In this document: positions 47,923-55,513 of the stretch, piece after piece
Position numbering within the stretch: position 1 is the first letter of the stretch
Layout: each line of letters starts with the position of its first letter
Virus record (IMG/VR): IMGVR_UViG_3300030090_003604
Location: 1-55,513 of that record
Length of the DNA: 55,513 nt
DNA from: a virus
Strand: one strand, 5' to 3'
Made by a program: the position numbers and the translations under genes
The notes under the pieces: generated by a model
What the model was told of the DNA's origin: nothing
Seen by the model: the letters and a program-made list of their open reading frames with translations, nothing else
Databases searched by the model: none

Positions 47923-47945
47923 AAAAAAAGCCCCAGTTAAGGGGC
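47923..47945 (-). terminator. Intrinsic terminator after the capsid/decoration genes
   Basis: GCCCC-AGTTAA-GGGGC (47930-47945) is a 5-bp GC stem with a run of seven T on the minus strand. It lies between the decoration-like gene and the FII-like gene, where the major head genes end. Partial termination would make more head than tail protein, like T7 T-phi after its capsid gene. Confidence 0.8.
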
Positions 47946-47952
47946 AATAAAT

Positions 47953-48333
47953 TTAACCGTACTTCTTAAGACCTAATCCTGTTACAGATAGATCAAATGT
48001 AGGAGAAGATCCACCAATAGTGAACTTAACTCTTACATATCTTTTGCATTCATCAGAACTAATAGATAGTTTTTGTGATGATGCACTTCCAGTTACTTGA
48101 GTAAACGCTGCTCCAGACAATGCAGCAAAAGTTGAATTGTCAGCAGAATCTTCAATAGTTACATCTAGTGTTGGAGATGATCCACCACCAGCAGCAGAAT
48201 CAAGAATAAAAAGGATATCTCCTTCGTAATCTTTTAAATCGATACCAGTACCTTGACCAGTAGCAGTTTTAGTAGAAGTACCAAGACCTGTTAATAGATC
48301 TAGTCTTTCTAAGTTAACTCGGTTGTAGCCCAT
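47953..48333 (-). CDS. Putative capsid decoration protein, 126 aa
   Basis: A 126-residue protein, start MGYNRVNLERLDLLTGLGTSTKTATGQGTG at ATG 48333, a beta-rich Gly/Ser pattern (SPTLDVTIEDSADNSTFAALSGAAFTQVTG; RYVRVKFTIGGSSPTFDLSVTGLGLKKYG) like jelly-roll decoration or head-fibre proteins. It is the second gene after the capsid, the lambda place for decoration or FI genes. Function is inferred. Confidence 0.65.
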   Translation of the reverse strand: MGYNRVNLERLDLLTGLGTSTKTATGQGTGIDLKDYEGDILFILDSAAGGGSSPTLDVTIEDSADNSTFAALSGAAFTQVTGSASSQKLSISSDECKRYVRVKFTIGGSSPTFDLSVTGLGLKKYG

Positions 48334-48334
48334 G

Positions 48335-48523
48335 TTAATCGTCCTTAACAACAGTTTTAGGTTTAGGTTTAGGCTTTGCTTTTGTTGTTGCCTTAACAAC
48401 AGGGATTACAGCCTTACCGCTGCCTATAAGCGATCTAGCTAAATCTTGATCTACATCAATGGTTGTGCCAGAGTCCTTATGGACTCCAGCTATCAACACA
48501 CCTCTTATAAGTTCTACTTTCAT
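48335..48523 (-). CDS. Small post-capsid protein, 62 aa
   Basis: A 62-residue protein beginning MKVELIRGVLIAGVHKDSGTTIDVDQDLARSLIGSGKAV at ATG 48523, one base after the capsid stop, then a Lys/Pro tail. The pattern V-x-G-x(4)-G-x(7)-A-x-x-L-I-x-x-G-K-A is familiar from small proteins after phage capsid genes. A longer upstream frame would overlap the capsid gene. It could be an FI-like packaging helper. Confidence 0.65.
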   Translation of the reverse strand: MKVELIRGVLIAGVHKDSGTTIDVDQDLARSLIGSGKAVIPVVKATTKAKPKPKPKTVVKDD

Positions 48524-48524
48524 A

Positions 48525-51011
48525 TTAAGTAGCGAAACAGAAAGCTCCAGCTTGACGGATAGCGTAATCGATATCTTGTAAAGCAATGATTCTAACTGTT
48601 CCAGCAGTTGCACCAGCATATGGGTCAACTGTTAGATCTAAACCAGACCACATACCAACGATAAACTGACTAAAGTCTCCGAAGATTGCGTCATTGTTAG
48701 CTAATTGGTTAGAAACAATAGCGTCATAACCATTAATTTGGTTATTGTCGAATACAAACATACCTGTGTTTGAAGCTTTTTCTGTTGACTTCAAAGCACC
48801 TCTTGCAGAAGCATTAATGAGATACTTCATAGAACCGCCTTCAGCATTAGCAACAGCTACATCTGTTTCCATTCCGATGTACTCAGCAAAAGTACCGAAT
48901 GATGTTAGAGATTGAGAACCAATACCACTTGTATCTTTAAGACCTAATGGTTGGTTAGAAGAACCTGTTCCATAGATGGCTGTACGATCTAACTCAAGAG
49001 CAATCTTCTTAGCAATGTCATCTCTTACAAATGCTTCAATATCAATTGAAGATTGTAGAAGAGTTCTTCTAGTAAAGTCAGTAAATGCACCTATCGTTTT
49101 TGGTGTCATTGAAATTTGCGTAAAGCTTTGCTGACCCTCAGTTGGAGCGCCACCTTCACCTACCCAATAGGCACTGGTTGTACCGTCTTGCTTCGGAATT
49201 GAAATATTTCCTTCTAGACCAGTAAGCATAGTTACACCAGCTTCCATTATAGCCATCTTATTTCTTAAGATTTCTATAAATGAACCGCTTAGAAGCTCTG
49301 TACTAACTAGGTTTCCACCGTCAGCAGCAGTACCAACATTTAAGTCTCTTTTTAAAACTTCGTTAGGAACAATGATTCCTTTTGCTGGTCTACCATAACG
49401 CTTTGCAGCTTCATCAGAAACTTCTCTTTCAAATGTTGCAGCTTCTTGTGCTTGCTTATCTCCAGGAGAAGCTAATGCATTAATAGCTCTTAAGAAAGAG
49501 AATTGCTTAACTTCTTTCTTATCAAGAAATTCTTTGGATTGTTTTGGCTCAATCATGTCAGTAGAACGAATTGGAGTATTATTTACCTCTGCCTTGTTTT
49601 TGACAAGATCGAGGATTGCTGCTTTTGCTTCATTAGCGGATTTATTTCCTCTAATTAATGCATCTGCAATATCTTCTGCTCCATACTGTTTGTACTCACG
49701 ACATAAAGTTGTGATCTCAGCAGTACGAGCATTATTTTCGTCAATAGCACGTTTTACTTCGGCATTGACATCGATTTCAACGGCTGGAGCCGTATCCACC
49801 GCAGTTTCTTTAGTAGATTCTTCCATAGTGCGAACCGTGGGTGATGCGGGTTCAACCGCAGAATTTATCTCCTCGATAGGAGACTTATCTTCCATACTAA
49901 TACTATTACCTTGTGAGGGTTCTATCAAACTTCTTCCAAAACCCACAGAATTGTCCGCTGGAATCGTTGCCAGGCTAACTTCGTGCGGAATCCATGATAC
50001 TGCTCGTAGACCATCATCCATTTCCTCAAATTTTTCGATTGAATAACCAAACGAAATTCCACGATAAATACCGTCTTTAACGTCATCTAAGACTTCAGAA
50101 GCGAATTTAGAGCGAGAGAAGCGAATTTTAGCGTATCCACGCTTATCAGAAGAATCTATATATGCAGATTCCACTACTCCTAAAACACGATTAGGATCAT
50201 GGTTGTAGAGAAACGGAGCGCCATCATTTAGTCGTGCTAAATCTGCACTTCCATCTTCGTGGCTTAACACTTCGTTACCAAATACCCTCTTTACTGGGGC
50301 TTCTGATGAGAAAGGAAACTCAAATGTTCTTGATTTCACATTTTTGAAATCAGTAACTTCTTTTCTTTCAAACTTATCGGTTGCATCAATCATTCTGATT
50401 GGAGCAATTTTTGTAAGTGTTGAAAACTTGTGTCCTACTTTTCTGTCAGTAGCCTCACCATTTCTATATAAAGTAATTAGTGCCGCTGGATCATCAGCTG
50501 TACCTGTAATCGTAAATGACGAATCTGGTACGTCAATTGATCCATCTCTTACGATCCTAGTGATTTTACCTCTTGCAGTACCACCACTAGAATTCCAAGA
50601 AACAAAGTCACCAGTTTTTAAGGCATCTGGTGCTGCTCTTTCTTCTGTCTGTTCAGACATAGTGCGCTCCCTTGCTTTTTTGATTGCATTAGATTTTGAC
50701 CTAGCCCAAGTCTGACCAGAATCTGACCCCCAAGCTGACCAGGCCACCCTGCCTTTTGAAGGGTAGCCCTCCTCGCCTGAGTTAAATCCTTTGCCTTGTT
50801 TGTCAACTTCATGTCGAGCAAACCATGCATTCATTGTAATAACTGTATCAGGGGATAGCTCATTTCCACTTAATATTTGTGTAGCTCTTCTTGCAGCATC
50901 ATCAGTTCCCCCTGCTCTACCTTCTTTTTTCCATTTTCTATATTGCTTGGCAGCACTTCTCATTGCCTCTGTAGGCATAAGATTAATTTCTGTTCCGTTT
51001 ACATTTGCCAT
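48525..51011 (-). CDS. Fused prohead protease and major capsid protein, with Tudor-like domain
   Basis: An 828-residue polyprotein. Residues 1-115 are a helical start (LSGNELSPDTVITMNAWFARHEVDKQG) unknown to me; about 130-203 (ALKTGDFVSWNSSGGTARGKITRIVRDG) resembles the hypervirulence-associated Tudor-like domain (PF11160). About 215-361 is the HK97-type U35 protease with H271 (YNHDP) and S320 (GISFGYSI). About 540-828 is the HK97-type capsid (KRDLNVGTAADGGNLVSTELL... AIRQAGAFCFAT), after a charged helical delta-like region. The protease would free itself and the capsid during maturation. A separate capsid start was not seen. Confidence 0.92.
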   Translation of the reverse strand: MANVNGTEINLMPTEAMRSAAKQYRKWKKEGRAGGTDDAARRATQILSGNELSPDTVITMNAWFARHEVDKQGKGFNSGEEGYPSKGRVAWSAWGSDSGQTWARSKSNAIKKARERTMSEQTEERAAPDALKTGDFVSWNSSGGTARGKITRIVRDGSIDVPDSSFTITGTADDPAALITLYRNGEATDRKVGHKFSTLTKIAPIRMIDATDKFERKEVTDFKNVKSRTFEFPFSSEAPVKRVFGNEVLSHEDGSADLARLNDGAPFLYNHDPNRVLGVVESAYIDSSDKRGYAKIRFSRSKFASEVLDDVKDGIYRGISFGYSIEKFEEMDDGLRAVSWIPHEVSLATIPADNSVGFGRSLIEPSQGNSISMEDKSPIEEINSAVEPASPTVRTMEESTKETAVDTAPAVEIDVNAEVKRAIDENNARTAEITTLCREYKQYGAEDIADALIRGNKSANEAKAAILDLVKNKAEVNNTPIRSTDMIEPKQSKEFLDKKEVKQFSFLRAINALASPGDKQAQEAATFEREVSDEAAKRYGRPAKGIIVPNEVLKRDLNVGTAADGGNLVSTELLSGSFIEILRNKMAIMEAGVTMLTGLEGNISIPKQDGTTSAYWVGEGGAPTEGQQSFTQISMTPKTIGAFTDFTRRTLLQSSIDIEAFVRDDIAKKIALELDRTAIYGTGSSNQPLGLKDTSGIGSQSLTSFGTFAEYIGMETDVAVANAEGGSMKYLINASARGALKSTEKASNTGMFVFDNNQINGYDAIVSNQLANNDAIFGDFSQFIVGMWSGLDLTVDPYAGATAGTVRIIALQDIDYAIRQAGAFCFAT

Positions 51012-52553
51012 TTACTTTTTACTCCTTTTACTAGTTTTTGATCTTTCTGGTTGAGGTGGAGTGTTAGGAGATAAATCAAGTTCCATTTGACCCATTTCTA
51101 CCTCTAAATCTAAATCCTTATCTAATGTAACTCCTAACCCTTTAGCGACTTCTTGTTCTCTTGCTATTTCTGCAACAATATCGTCATAATCTCCACCACC
51201 GTTCATTGATATAACTTGTGACTTAGTCATATATCCAGCCTGTTCAGCCTCTCTATATGCTTTTATTTCTTTTAAAGGATCAACATAATGTTGTGTAGGA
51301 GGAGTCCATCTTGGTTTGCAATATCTATCAGAATTAGTTGCATAATCTGGTAAATCTAAATCTCCTACTAACACAGACAAACCTAACCATTCTTTAAATA
51401 CTCGATAATGAAAGTTTTCAATAATATATTGCTGACAGAATTTCCAATGTTCTCTGTCTTCTAACAAGCTGAGTCTTGAACTAGAATAGTTTGTTTCGCT
51501 GAAATCTTTACTAATAGTTTCATAGCTACACCCAATTCCAGACGCAAAACGTCTAATTTTGTTTTTTACAAACATCTCATATTGTTGAGATGGATAATCA
51601 ACATCAGGAACAGTAACGCTTTCATTCGGTGCTAGATATCTAAAACTTCCAGGTTGAAAATCTTGTACTCTTTCATTTGCAACAACATCATCTCCAATAA
51701 GTTCTCCACCATTATTTGTAATAAAACCTTGAATACTTGCTCCAGCTCGCGCTCGAATTACCGCTGCTTCTTCGTAGCCTTGCAATTGGTGCATATCTTC
51801 CATTACAGGATGAAACCAAGGCACACCTCTGTTTTGACCTGGTCTTTCTGGTAAAAATAAATGGATAATATCTTCTGCGGGTAAAATTAAATTTTTCTTT
51901 TGCTTTCCTTGGTTAGTTAGATAATATGCATCTCCAGGATGTCGTGACATTATTGAATACCTAACAGGACGACCCCATTGATCAACTTCCACTCCATTTC
52001 TCCACTCATTAGCTTTTGCTAATGTATCGCCACTATATTCTTCATCCAATAAATCACTTTCAATTATTTGTAATGCAATTGGTACTCTTGAATCTCCAAA
52101 CGGTTTTCTGACAATCCTAAATAATGCTTCTCCACTTTCTGGTAATGCTCCAGCTAATAACCACTCAAATTGATGAAAGCTATGACGACCAGCACAATCG
52201 CAGTTATATGCTTTAGTCCATTTTGCCCATTTTTCTTCTATTTCTTTGTTTTTTCTTTCATCTCTTTTACCTCCTCGTTGTTGTGTAACTAAAGATTGAA
52301 ACTTCATACCAGTCCCAACAATATTTAACTGTGTTGTTCTTTTTACCTGTTTTGCATATGGATTATTTCTAATTAATTCTCTTGATCTATCTCTTAATTT
52401 TCTAAGACTATTTCTAACTTCTGCATCTGCACTTAGTTGACTACTAAGCCAATCAGAATTAAGTCTGGTTACTACCGCACCTTGATAACCTCTTCTCATC
52501 TTTCCAAAAGATCTTGGAAATAATACAGCTAATGTTCTTTGAAATATATTCAT
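51012..52553 (-). CDS. Portal protein (lambda gpB-like)
   Basis: A 513-residue portal of the lambda B family (PF05136): RTLAVLFPRSFGKMRRGYQGA start, RSRELIRNNPYAKQVKRTTQLNIVGTGMKFQSLV, EWLLAGALPESGEALFRIVRKP, and IGCSYETISKDFSETNYSSSRLSLLEDREHWKF as the family's Y-S-S-x-R region. It forms the dodecameric ring for DNA entry and ends one base before the capsid gene. Confidence 0.92.
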   Translation of the reverse strand: MNIFQRTLAVLFPRSFGKMRRGYQGAVVTRLNSDWLSSQLSADAEVRNSLRKLRDRSRELIRNNPYAKQVKRTTQLNIVGTGMKFQSLVTQQRGGKRDERKNKEIEEKWAKWTKAYNCDCAGRHSFHQFEWLLAGALPESGEALFRIVRKPFGDSRVPIALQIIESDLLDEEYSGDTLAKANEWRNGVEVDQWGRPVRYSIMSRHPGDAYYLTNQGKQKKNLILPAEDIIHLFLPERPGQNRGVPWFHPVMEDMHQLQGYEEAAVIRARAGASIQGFITNNGGELIGDDVVANERVQDFQPGSFRYLAPNESVTVPDVDYPSQQYEMFVKNKIRRFASGIGCSYETISKDFSETNYSSSRLSLLEDREHWKFCQQYIIENFHYRVFKEWLGLSVLVGDLDLPDYATNSDRYCKPRWTPPTQHYVDPLKEIKAYREAEQAGYMTKSQVISMNGGGDYDDIVAEIAREQEVAKGLGVTLDKDLDLEVEMGQMELDLSPNTPPQPERSKTSKRSKK

Positions 52554-53134
52554 TATTTAAACCTCACATATAAAGCTCGTGGATTACCAAGACCATTCGC
52601 CATAGTTTCTGCTTGTTTTTCTCGTGCCACAATAGCAGCATATTCTCCTTTTAAAACCATTAACTCAGCTAAATCATACTTTTTAGCTGATCTTGTTCCT
52701 ATTTTATAATCTTGTATAGCACCACCTTTAATAATATTATCAATTGCTGTTTTTATAAGGTCTAATGTTTTTTCTGCTTCACTACGACCATCAAATGGTT
52801 TAGGGTTAGATCCTGTAAAAGCAAGACTAGGTAAAACTTCAAATGTTCCTGTACCTATCGTTTTAGATATAGCAGTACCTGTTTTACTAGCAACTGCTTG
52901 AAAAAACCAATTACCATCAACAAAATCTGCTGTAGTTGCTGCTGGAATACTAAACTGAAATCCATCACCATATGCTGAACTGGATATACTTGCACCAAAC
53001 TTACTTTTATTTGTTCGCAAATAATAAATAACTGTCCAGTTTGGACTATTGATTGGATCTCCAAATACATCAGTAGTAGCTGGATCTCGCCATTCAATTA
53101 AATCGCCAGAACGTATTTTAGAAGGAAATACCAC
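52553..53134 (-). CDS. Head-tail joining protein with gpW-like C-terminus, 193 aa
   Basis: A 193-residue protein. The N-terminal 105 residues are a beta-rich domain (IRSGDLIEWRDPATTDVFGDP; NWTVIYYLRTNKS; DGFQFSIPAATTADFVDGNWFFQAVASKTGT). The last 75 (EAEKTLDLIKTAIDNIIKGG... RSAKKYDLAELMVLKGEYAAIVAREKQ... GNPRALYVRF) match lambda W. So W is fused to an extra N-terminal domain. It lies between terminase and portal, the lambda W place. Confidence 0.82.
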   Translation of the reverse strand: MVFPSKIRSGDLIEWRDPATTDVFGDPINSPNWTVIYYLRTNKSKFGASISSSAYGDGFQFSIPAATTADFVDGNWFFQAVASKTGTAISKTIGTGTFEVLPSLAFTGSNPKPFDGRSEAEKTLDLIKTAIDNIIKGGAIQDYKIGTRSAKKYDLAELMVLKGEYAAIVAREKQAETMANGLGNPRALYVRFK

Positions 53135-53140
53135 GTTTTT

Positions 53141-55009
53141 TTACCATTTAGACACGAAATTAGTCCTTTTAAGACTATTTTTACTCCTTGAGTCTAACTT
53201 AGCACCCTTTTTAGGTTCATCAGGATTTAATCTTTTTTCAAATTGATCAAATATCGTTCTTCTGTCATATTTTTGTAACAATCTTTGCCAAGCAGCATAT
53301 GCGTATACCATTTCATCAAGGGCTTCATTTCTAGCATCACTTTTTTTAACCCACACTCTTTCTTGATAACCATGCTTATACCTAAGAACTTGTCGCTCTG
53401 CGGTTAATTCTTCAAAATAATCATGTGTGATCGTTGGATAAAAATGTATATATCCTTCCCCTGGTTCTGCATCTTTTAGTCGGTTATGTAATGTTGATTT
53501 AATTACATCTACACCAACAGGAAATAATTGAACTCCTCTTTTAAGTGCTTTACCAGAAAAATTAATATCAACTTTACTTGGTTTACCTAAAGGTGGTTTT
53601 CCTTTTTGTCCCATACCTTTTATTCCTATTAATCCTAAATGAGTTCTTTCTCTTACATATTGATAAACTTCTTGGGTAAAATGACCACCAGTATCAATCG
53701 CAGCACTATCAATCTTTAACTGCTTTCCTTCTTCATTTGTATACTTACCCAACAAAACTTCATCCATCTGTTTCCATAAATCTGCTCTAGCTGGAGAACC
53801 ATATATAACTTTTCTATCTATTAAATACATTTCCTCATTACGTCCTATACCCCAAACACTCATAGAAAGTCTGTCATCTTGTACGTCACATCCGAGACAC
53901 AAAGTAAGAACTTCTTTTGGTGGTATGTTTTGTTCGTATTGTTCATCTGCTGCTCTCTTCATTAATCCATCTGCACCAACCTTGCTGGCATACATATCTT
54001 CCCAACAATCTCCACAAATGGTGTTAATCCACGTTTTTAACTGTTCTGGATCATTTTTACTTTGCAAAAATTCTTCGACAAGATTAGACCAACTCGCATT
54101 TGGAGAATATGAATATGCAGCCCATATATGAAAACCAACGTGTTTAGGATTACCTGGAGCAGTAGCTCTCCATTCTCCTCTTTCTATCATCCATCTTTTT
54201 TTACTATGTGGTATTAAACAACCACAACTTTCACATCCATACGCAACTGTATCTGGATCATTATCTCGCCATTTCATATTTGACCATTTCAGATATTGCA
54301 TATGACCACATTCGGGACACGGAATGAAGTAGCGCATTTGGTTCGTCTGATTAAATAATCTTTCGATACGACTAAAGTCTTTAATTGTTGGTGTTGAGCC
54401 AGCTACTATCTTTCTATTCCAATAATATTCTGTTCTTCTGATACCAAGTTTTATTTGATCACCCTCAGTTCCTGCCGAGGCAGGGTAGCCATCTACCTCA
54501 TCGAACAGGACAATACGTCTGGATACCCTACGAAAACCTCTAGCACTATTTGCACCAACTAAAGATAATGTCCCCCCTGGAAAGTTTTTTTGCAATAAAG
54601 TATTACTTCCATCTTTTGCTTTAGGATCACTTACTAATCCATGCAAACATTTTGTATCGCGCAACATGGGGCTGACTTCTTCTTTAGAATACCCAGTAGC
54701 ATCGTCTATAGTTGGCTGAACAACCATGATAGGACAGGGATCTTGGTGGATATGATATCCAATAATATGATTTAAAATTTTAGAATATCCAACCCTCGCT
54801 GACTTCATAACTGTCACTTGCTCTACTTTCGGATCAGTTATGGCATCCATTATTCCTTTTTGATATGGAAGTGTTCTCCAACGACCACCTTCTGCTGAAC
54901 TTTCTGCGGAAAGATAGGCAAAATTATCCGCCCATTGGCTCAAACTAAGCTTTTTAGGCGGTTTAAAGGCTAAATAAGCTCTTTTTTCTAGTTTTAAGAG
55001 GTTATTCAT
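53141..55009 (-). CDS. Terminase large subunit (GpA type)
   Basis: A 622-residue GpA-family terminase (PF05876). Walker A region MKSARVGYSKI (68-78), Walker B IVLFDEVDGYP (166-176), a zinc-knuckle pair C231/C234 and C259/C262 and a C-terminal nuclease domain with LGCDVQDDRLSMSVWGIG and IDTGGHFTQEV. It cuts concatemers and drives packaging. ATGA overlap with the small subunit gene. GpA relatives usually make cohesive (cos) ends. Confidence 0.93.
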   Translation of the reverse strand: MNNLLKLEKRAYLAFKPPKKLSLSQWADNFAYLSAESSAEGGRWRTLPYQKGIMDAITDPKVEQVTVMKSARVGYSKILNHIIGYHIHQDPCPIMVVQPTIDDATGYSKEEVSPMLRDTKCLHGLVSDPKAKDGSNTLLQKNFPGGTLSLVGANSARGFRRVSRRIVLFDEVDGYPASAGTEGDQIKLGIRRTEYYWNRKIVAGSTPTIKDFSRIERLFNQTNQMRYFIPCPECGHMQYLKWSNMKWRDNDPDTVAYGCESCGCLIPHSKKRWMIERGEWRATAPGNPKHVGFHIWAAYSYSPNASWSNLVEEFLQSKNDPEQLKTWINTICGDCWEDMYASKVGADGLMKRAADEQYEQNIPPKEVLTLCLGCDVQDDRLSMSVWGIGRNEEMYLIDRKVIYGSPARADLWKQMDEVLLGKYTNEEGKQLKIDSAAIDTGGHFTQEVYQYVRERTHLGLIGIKGMGQKGKPPLGKPSKVDINFSGKALKRGVQLFPVGVDVIKSTLHNRLKDAEPGEGYIHFYPTITHDYFEELTAERQVLRYKHGYQERVWVKKSDARNEALDEMVYAYAAWQRLLQKYDRRTIFDQFEKRLNPDEPKKGAKLDSRSKNSLKRTNFVSKW

Positions 55010-55512
55010 GCTGCTGATAACTCTTCTAACGCTTCACGGACAATATCATCTAAACAAGACACCGCATTTGCATCTAAATCTGGTATTCTTTGTTTTGCTT
55101 TAGCTGGAAGACCTAATAATTTGGTTCTTGCATTAGTAATGATGTCGCACCATTTATTTTCTACTTCATCCATAGGAACTAATTCTTTTTCTTTCATTTT
55201 GCGTTCAAGTTCTAATAATTCTGCTTTTAAATGTTCTGTTCTTGCTTTACTTTCTTCATATTGTGGTATTGACTCATCTGTTTTACTAAGTCGGGATCTA
55301 TGGACGACTACATTATTGTCCTTAGATGTGGTTCTTACTCTTTTAAATGCAGATTTGCTATACCATTCGTCTTCTAATGTATCGCTGTTAATTACAATTT
55401 TCCCTTTGTCATCTGTCATCGCTGTAAGACGACCTTCTTTGATTGCACCGTAAACAGCTTGAATTGTTACTCCCATTTTCTCTGCTGCTTGCTTTCTGGT
55501 AATAAGAGCCAT
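55006..55512 (-). CDS. Terminase small subunit (Nu1-like)
   Basis: A 168-residue protein. MALITRKQAAEKMGVTIQAVYGAIKEGRLTAM (1-32) is a Nu1-type winged helix-turn-helix, followed by a helical acidic/basic dimer region and a C-terminal part (PDLDANAVSCLDDIVREALEEL) that should bind the large subunit. It would recognise the packaging start (cos). The start lies one base from the window end, so an upstream extension or promoter cannot be seen. Confidence 0.85.
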   Translation of the reverse strand: MALITRKQAAEKMGVTIQAVYGAIKEGRLTAMTDDKGKIVINSDTLEDEWYSKSAFKRVRTTSKDNNVVVHRSRLSKTDESIPQYEESKARTEHLKAELLELERKMKEKELVPMDEVENKWCDIITNARTKLLGLPAKAKQRIPDLDANAVSCLDDIVREALEELSAA

Positions 55513-55513
55513 A

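Noticed and set aside
49534-50046. 170-codon plus-strand frame opposite the capsid gene
   Set aside because: Antisense of a clear capsid-protease gene with no start signal; unlike the methyltransferase case there are no motifs or repeats that point to selection.

Overview
The window reads as most of the genome of a tailed DNA phage with a long non-contractile, lambda-type tail (siphovirus). The right half carries, all on the minus strand and in almost exact lambda order, small and large terminase (Nu1/GpA type), a gpW-like joiner, portal, a fused protease-capsid gene, FII-, U- and V-like genes, a G/GT frameshift pair, tape measure, M, L, K, I, J and fibres. The DNA is strongly AT-rich. Two 2-oxoglutarate/Fe(II) oxygenases, an adenylation-only NAD-type ligase, exported small proteins and long fibres with cyanophage-style repeats suggest a marine phage, possibly of a picocyanobacterium; the host is an inference. 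I see no integrase, tRNA, photosynthesis gene or recognisable endolysin.

Layout. 1-2.7 kb: very AT-rich minus-strand genes (a GP88-like protein and tiny unknowns), most without Shine-Dalgarno sites, several ended by strong hairpin terminators, with a CTGGAGAAA motif in the spacers. 2.7-3.3 kb: non-coding, with three TATAAACAA repeats and five copies of GCGAGTCYCT at 24/24/24/32-bp steps; this looks like an iteron-type origin. 3.3-8.1 kb: two small-gene clusters around divergent promoters, encoding very acidic small proteins, ribbon-helix-helix proteins and unknowns, plausibly early host-takeover or counter-defence genes. 8.2-15.3 kb (minus): ligase, a displaced possible gpZ-like gene, a second repeat array (GTGTCCAACCT), a primase/VapE-type helicase, VRR-NUC nuclease, cytosine-C5 methyltransferase with a long second reading frame nested inside it, and an SF2 helicase. 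15.3-18 kb (plus): RecE-like nuclease, RecT-like annealing protein, HTH protein and an SSB-like protein, then a GC-richer non-coding stretch that may be a structured RNA. 18.2-25.4 kb: small unknowns, two oxygenases, three signal-peptide proteins and membrane peptides on both strands. 25.4-55.5 kb: fibres, tail, head and packaging.

How it fits together. The 8-18 kb block supplies priming, unwinding, joining, recombination (RecE/RecT/SSB-like) and DNA modification. The right arm builds the particle: a terminator just after the capsid and decoration genes may set head protein excess over tail proteins, and a -1 slip on GGGAAAC yields the gpGT tail chaperone.

The most notable observations are (a) the nested frame in the methyltransferase, whose three LPTP motif copies differ silently in the nested frame but change amino acids in the methyltransferase frame; (b) two separate iteron-like arrays; (c) a 7-mer, GCGAGTC, seen 14 times on the plus strand and not in reverse orientation, all left of 17.5 kb; and (d) matching SSB-like acidic C-termini on the RecT-like and SSB-like proteins.
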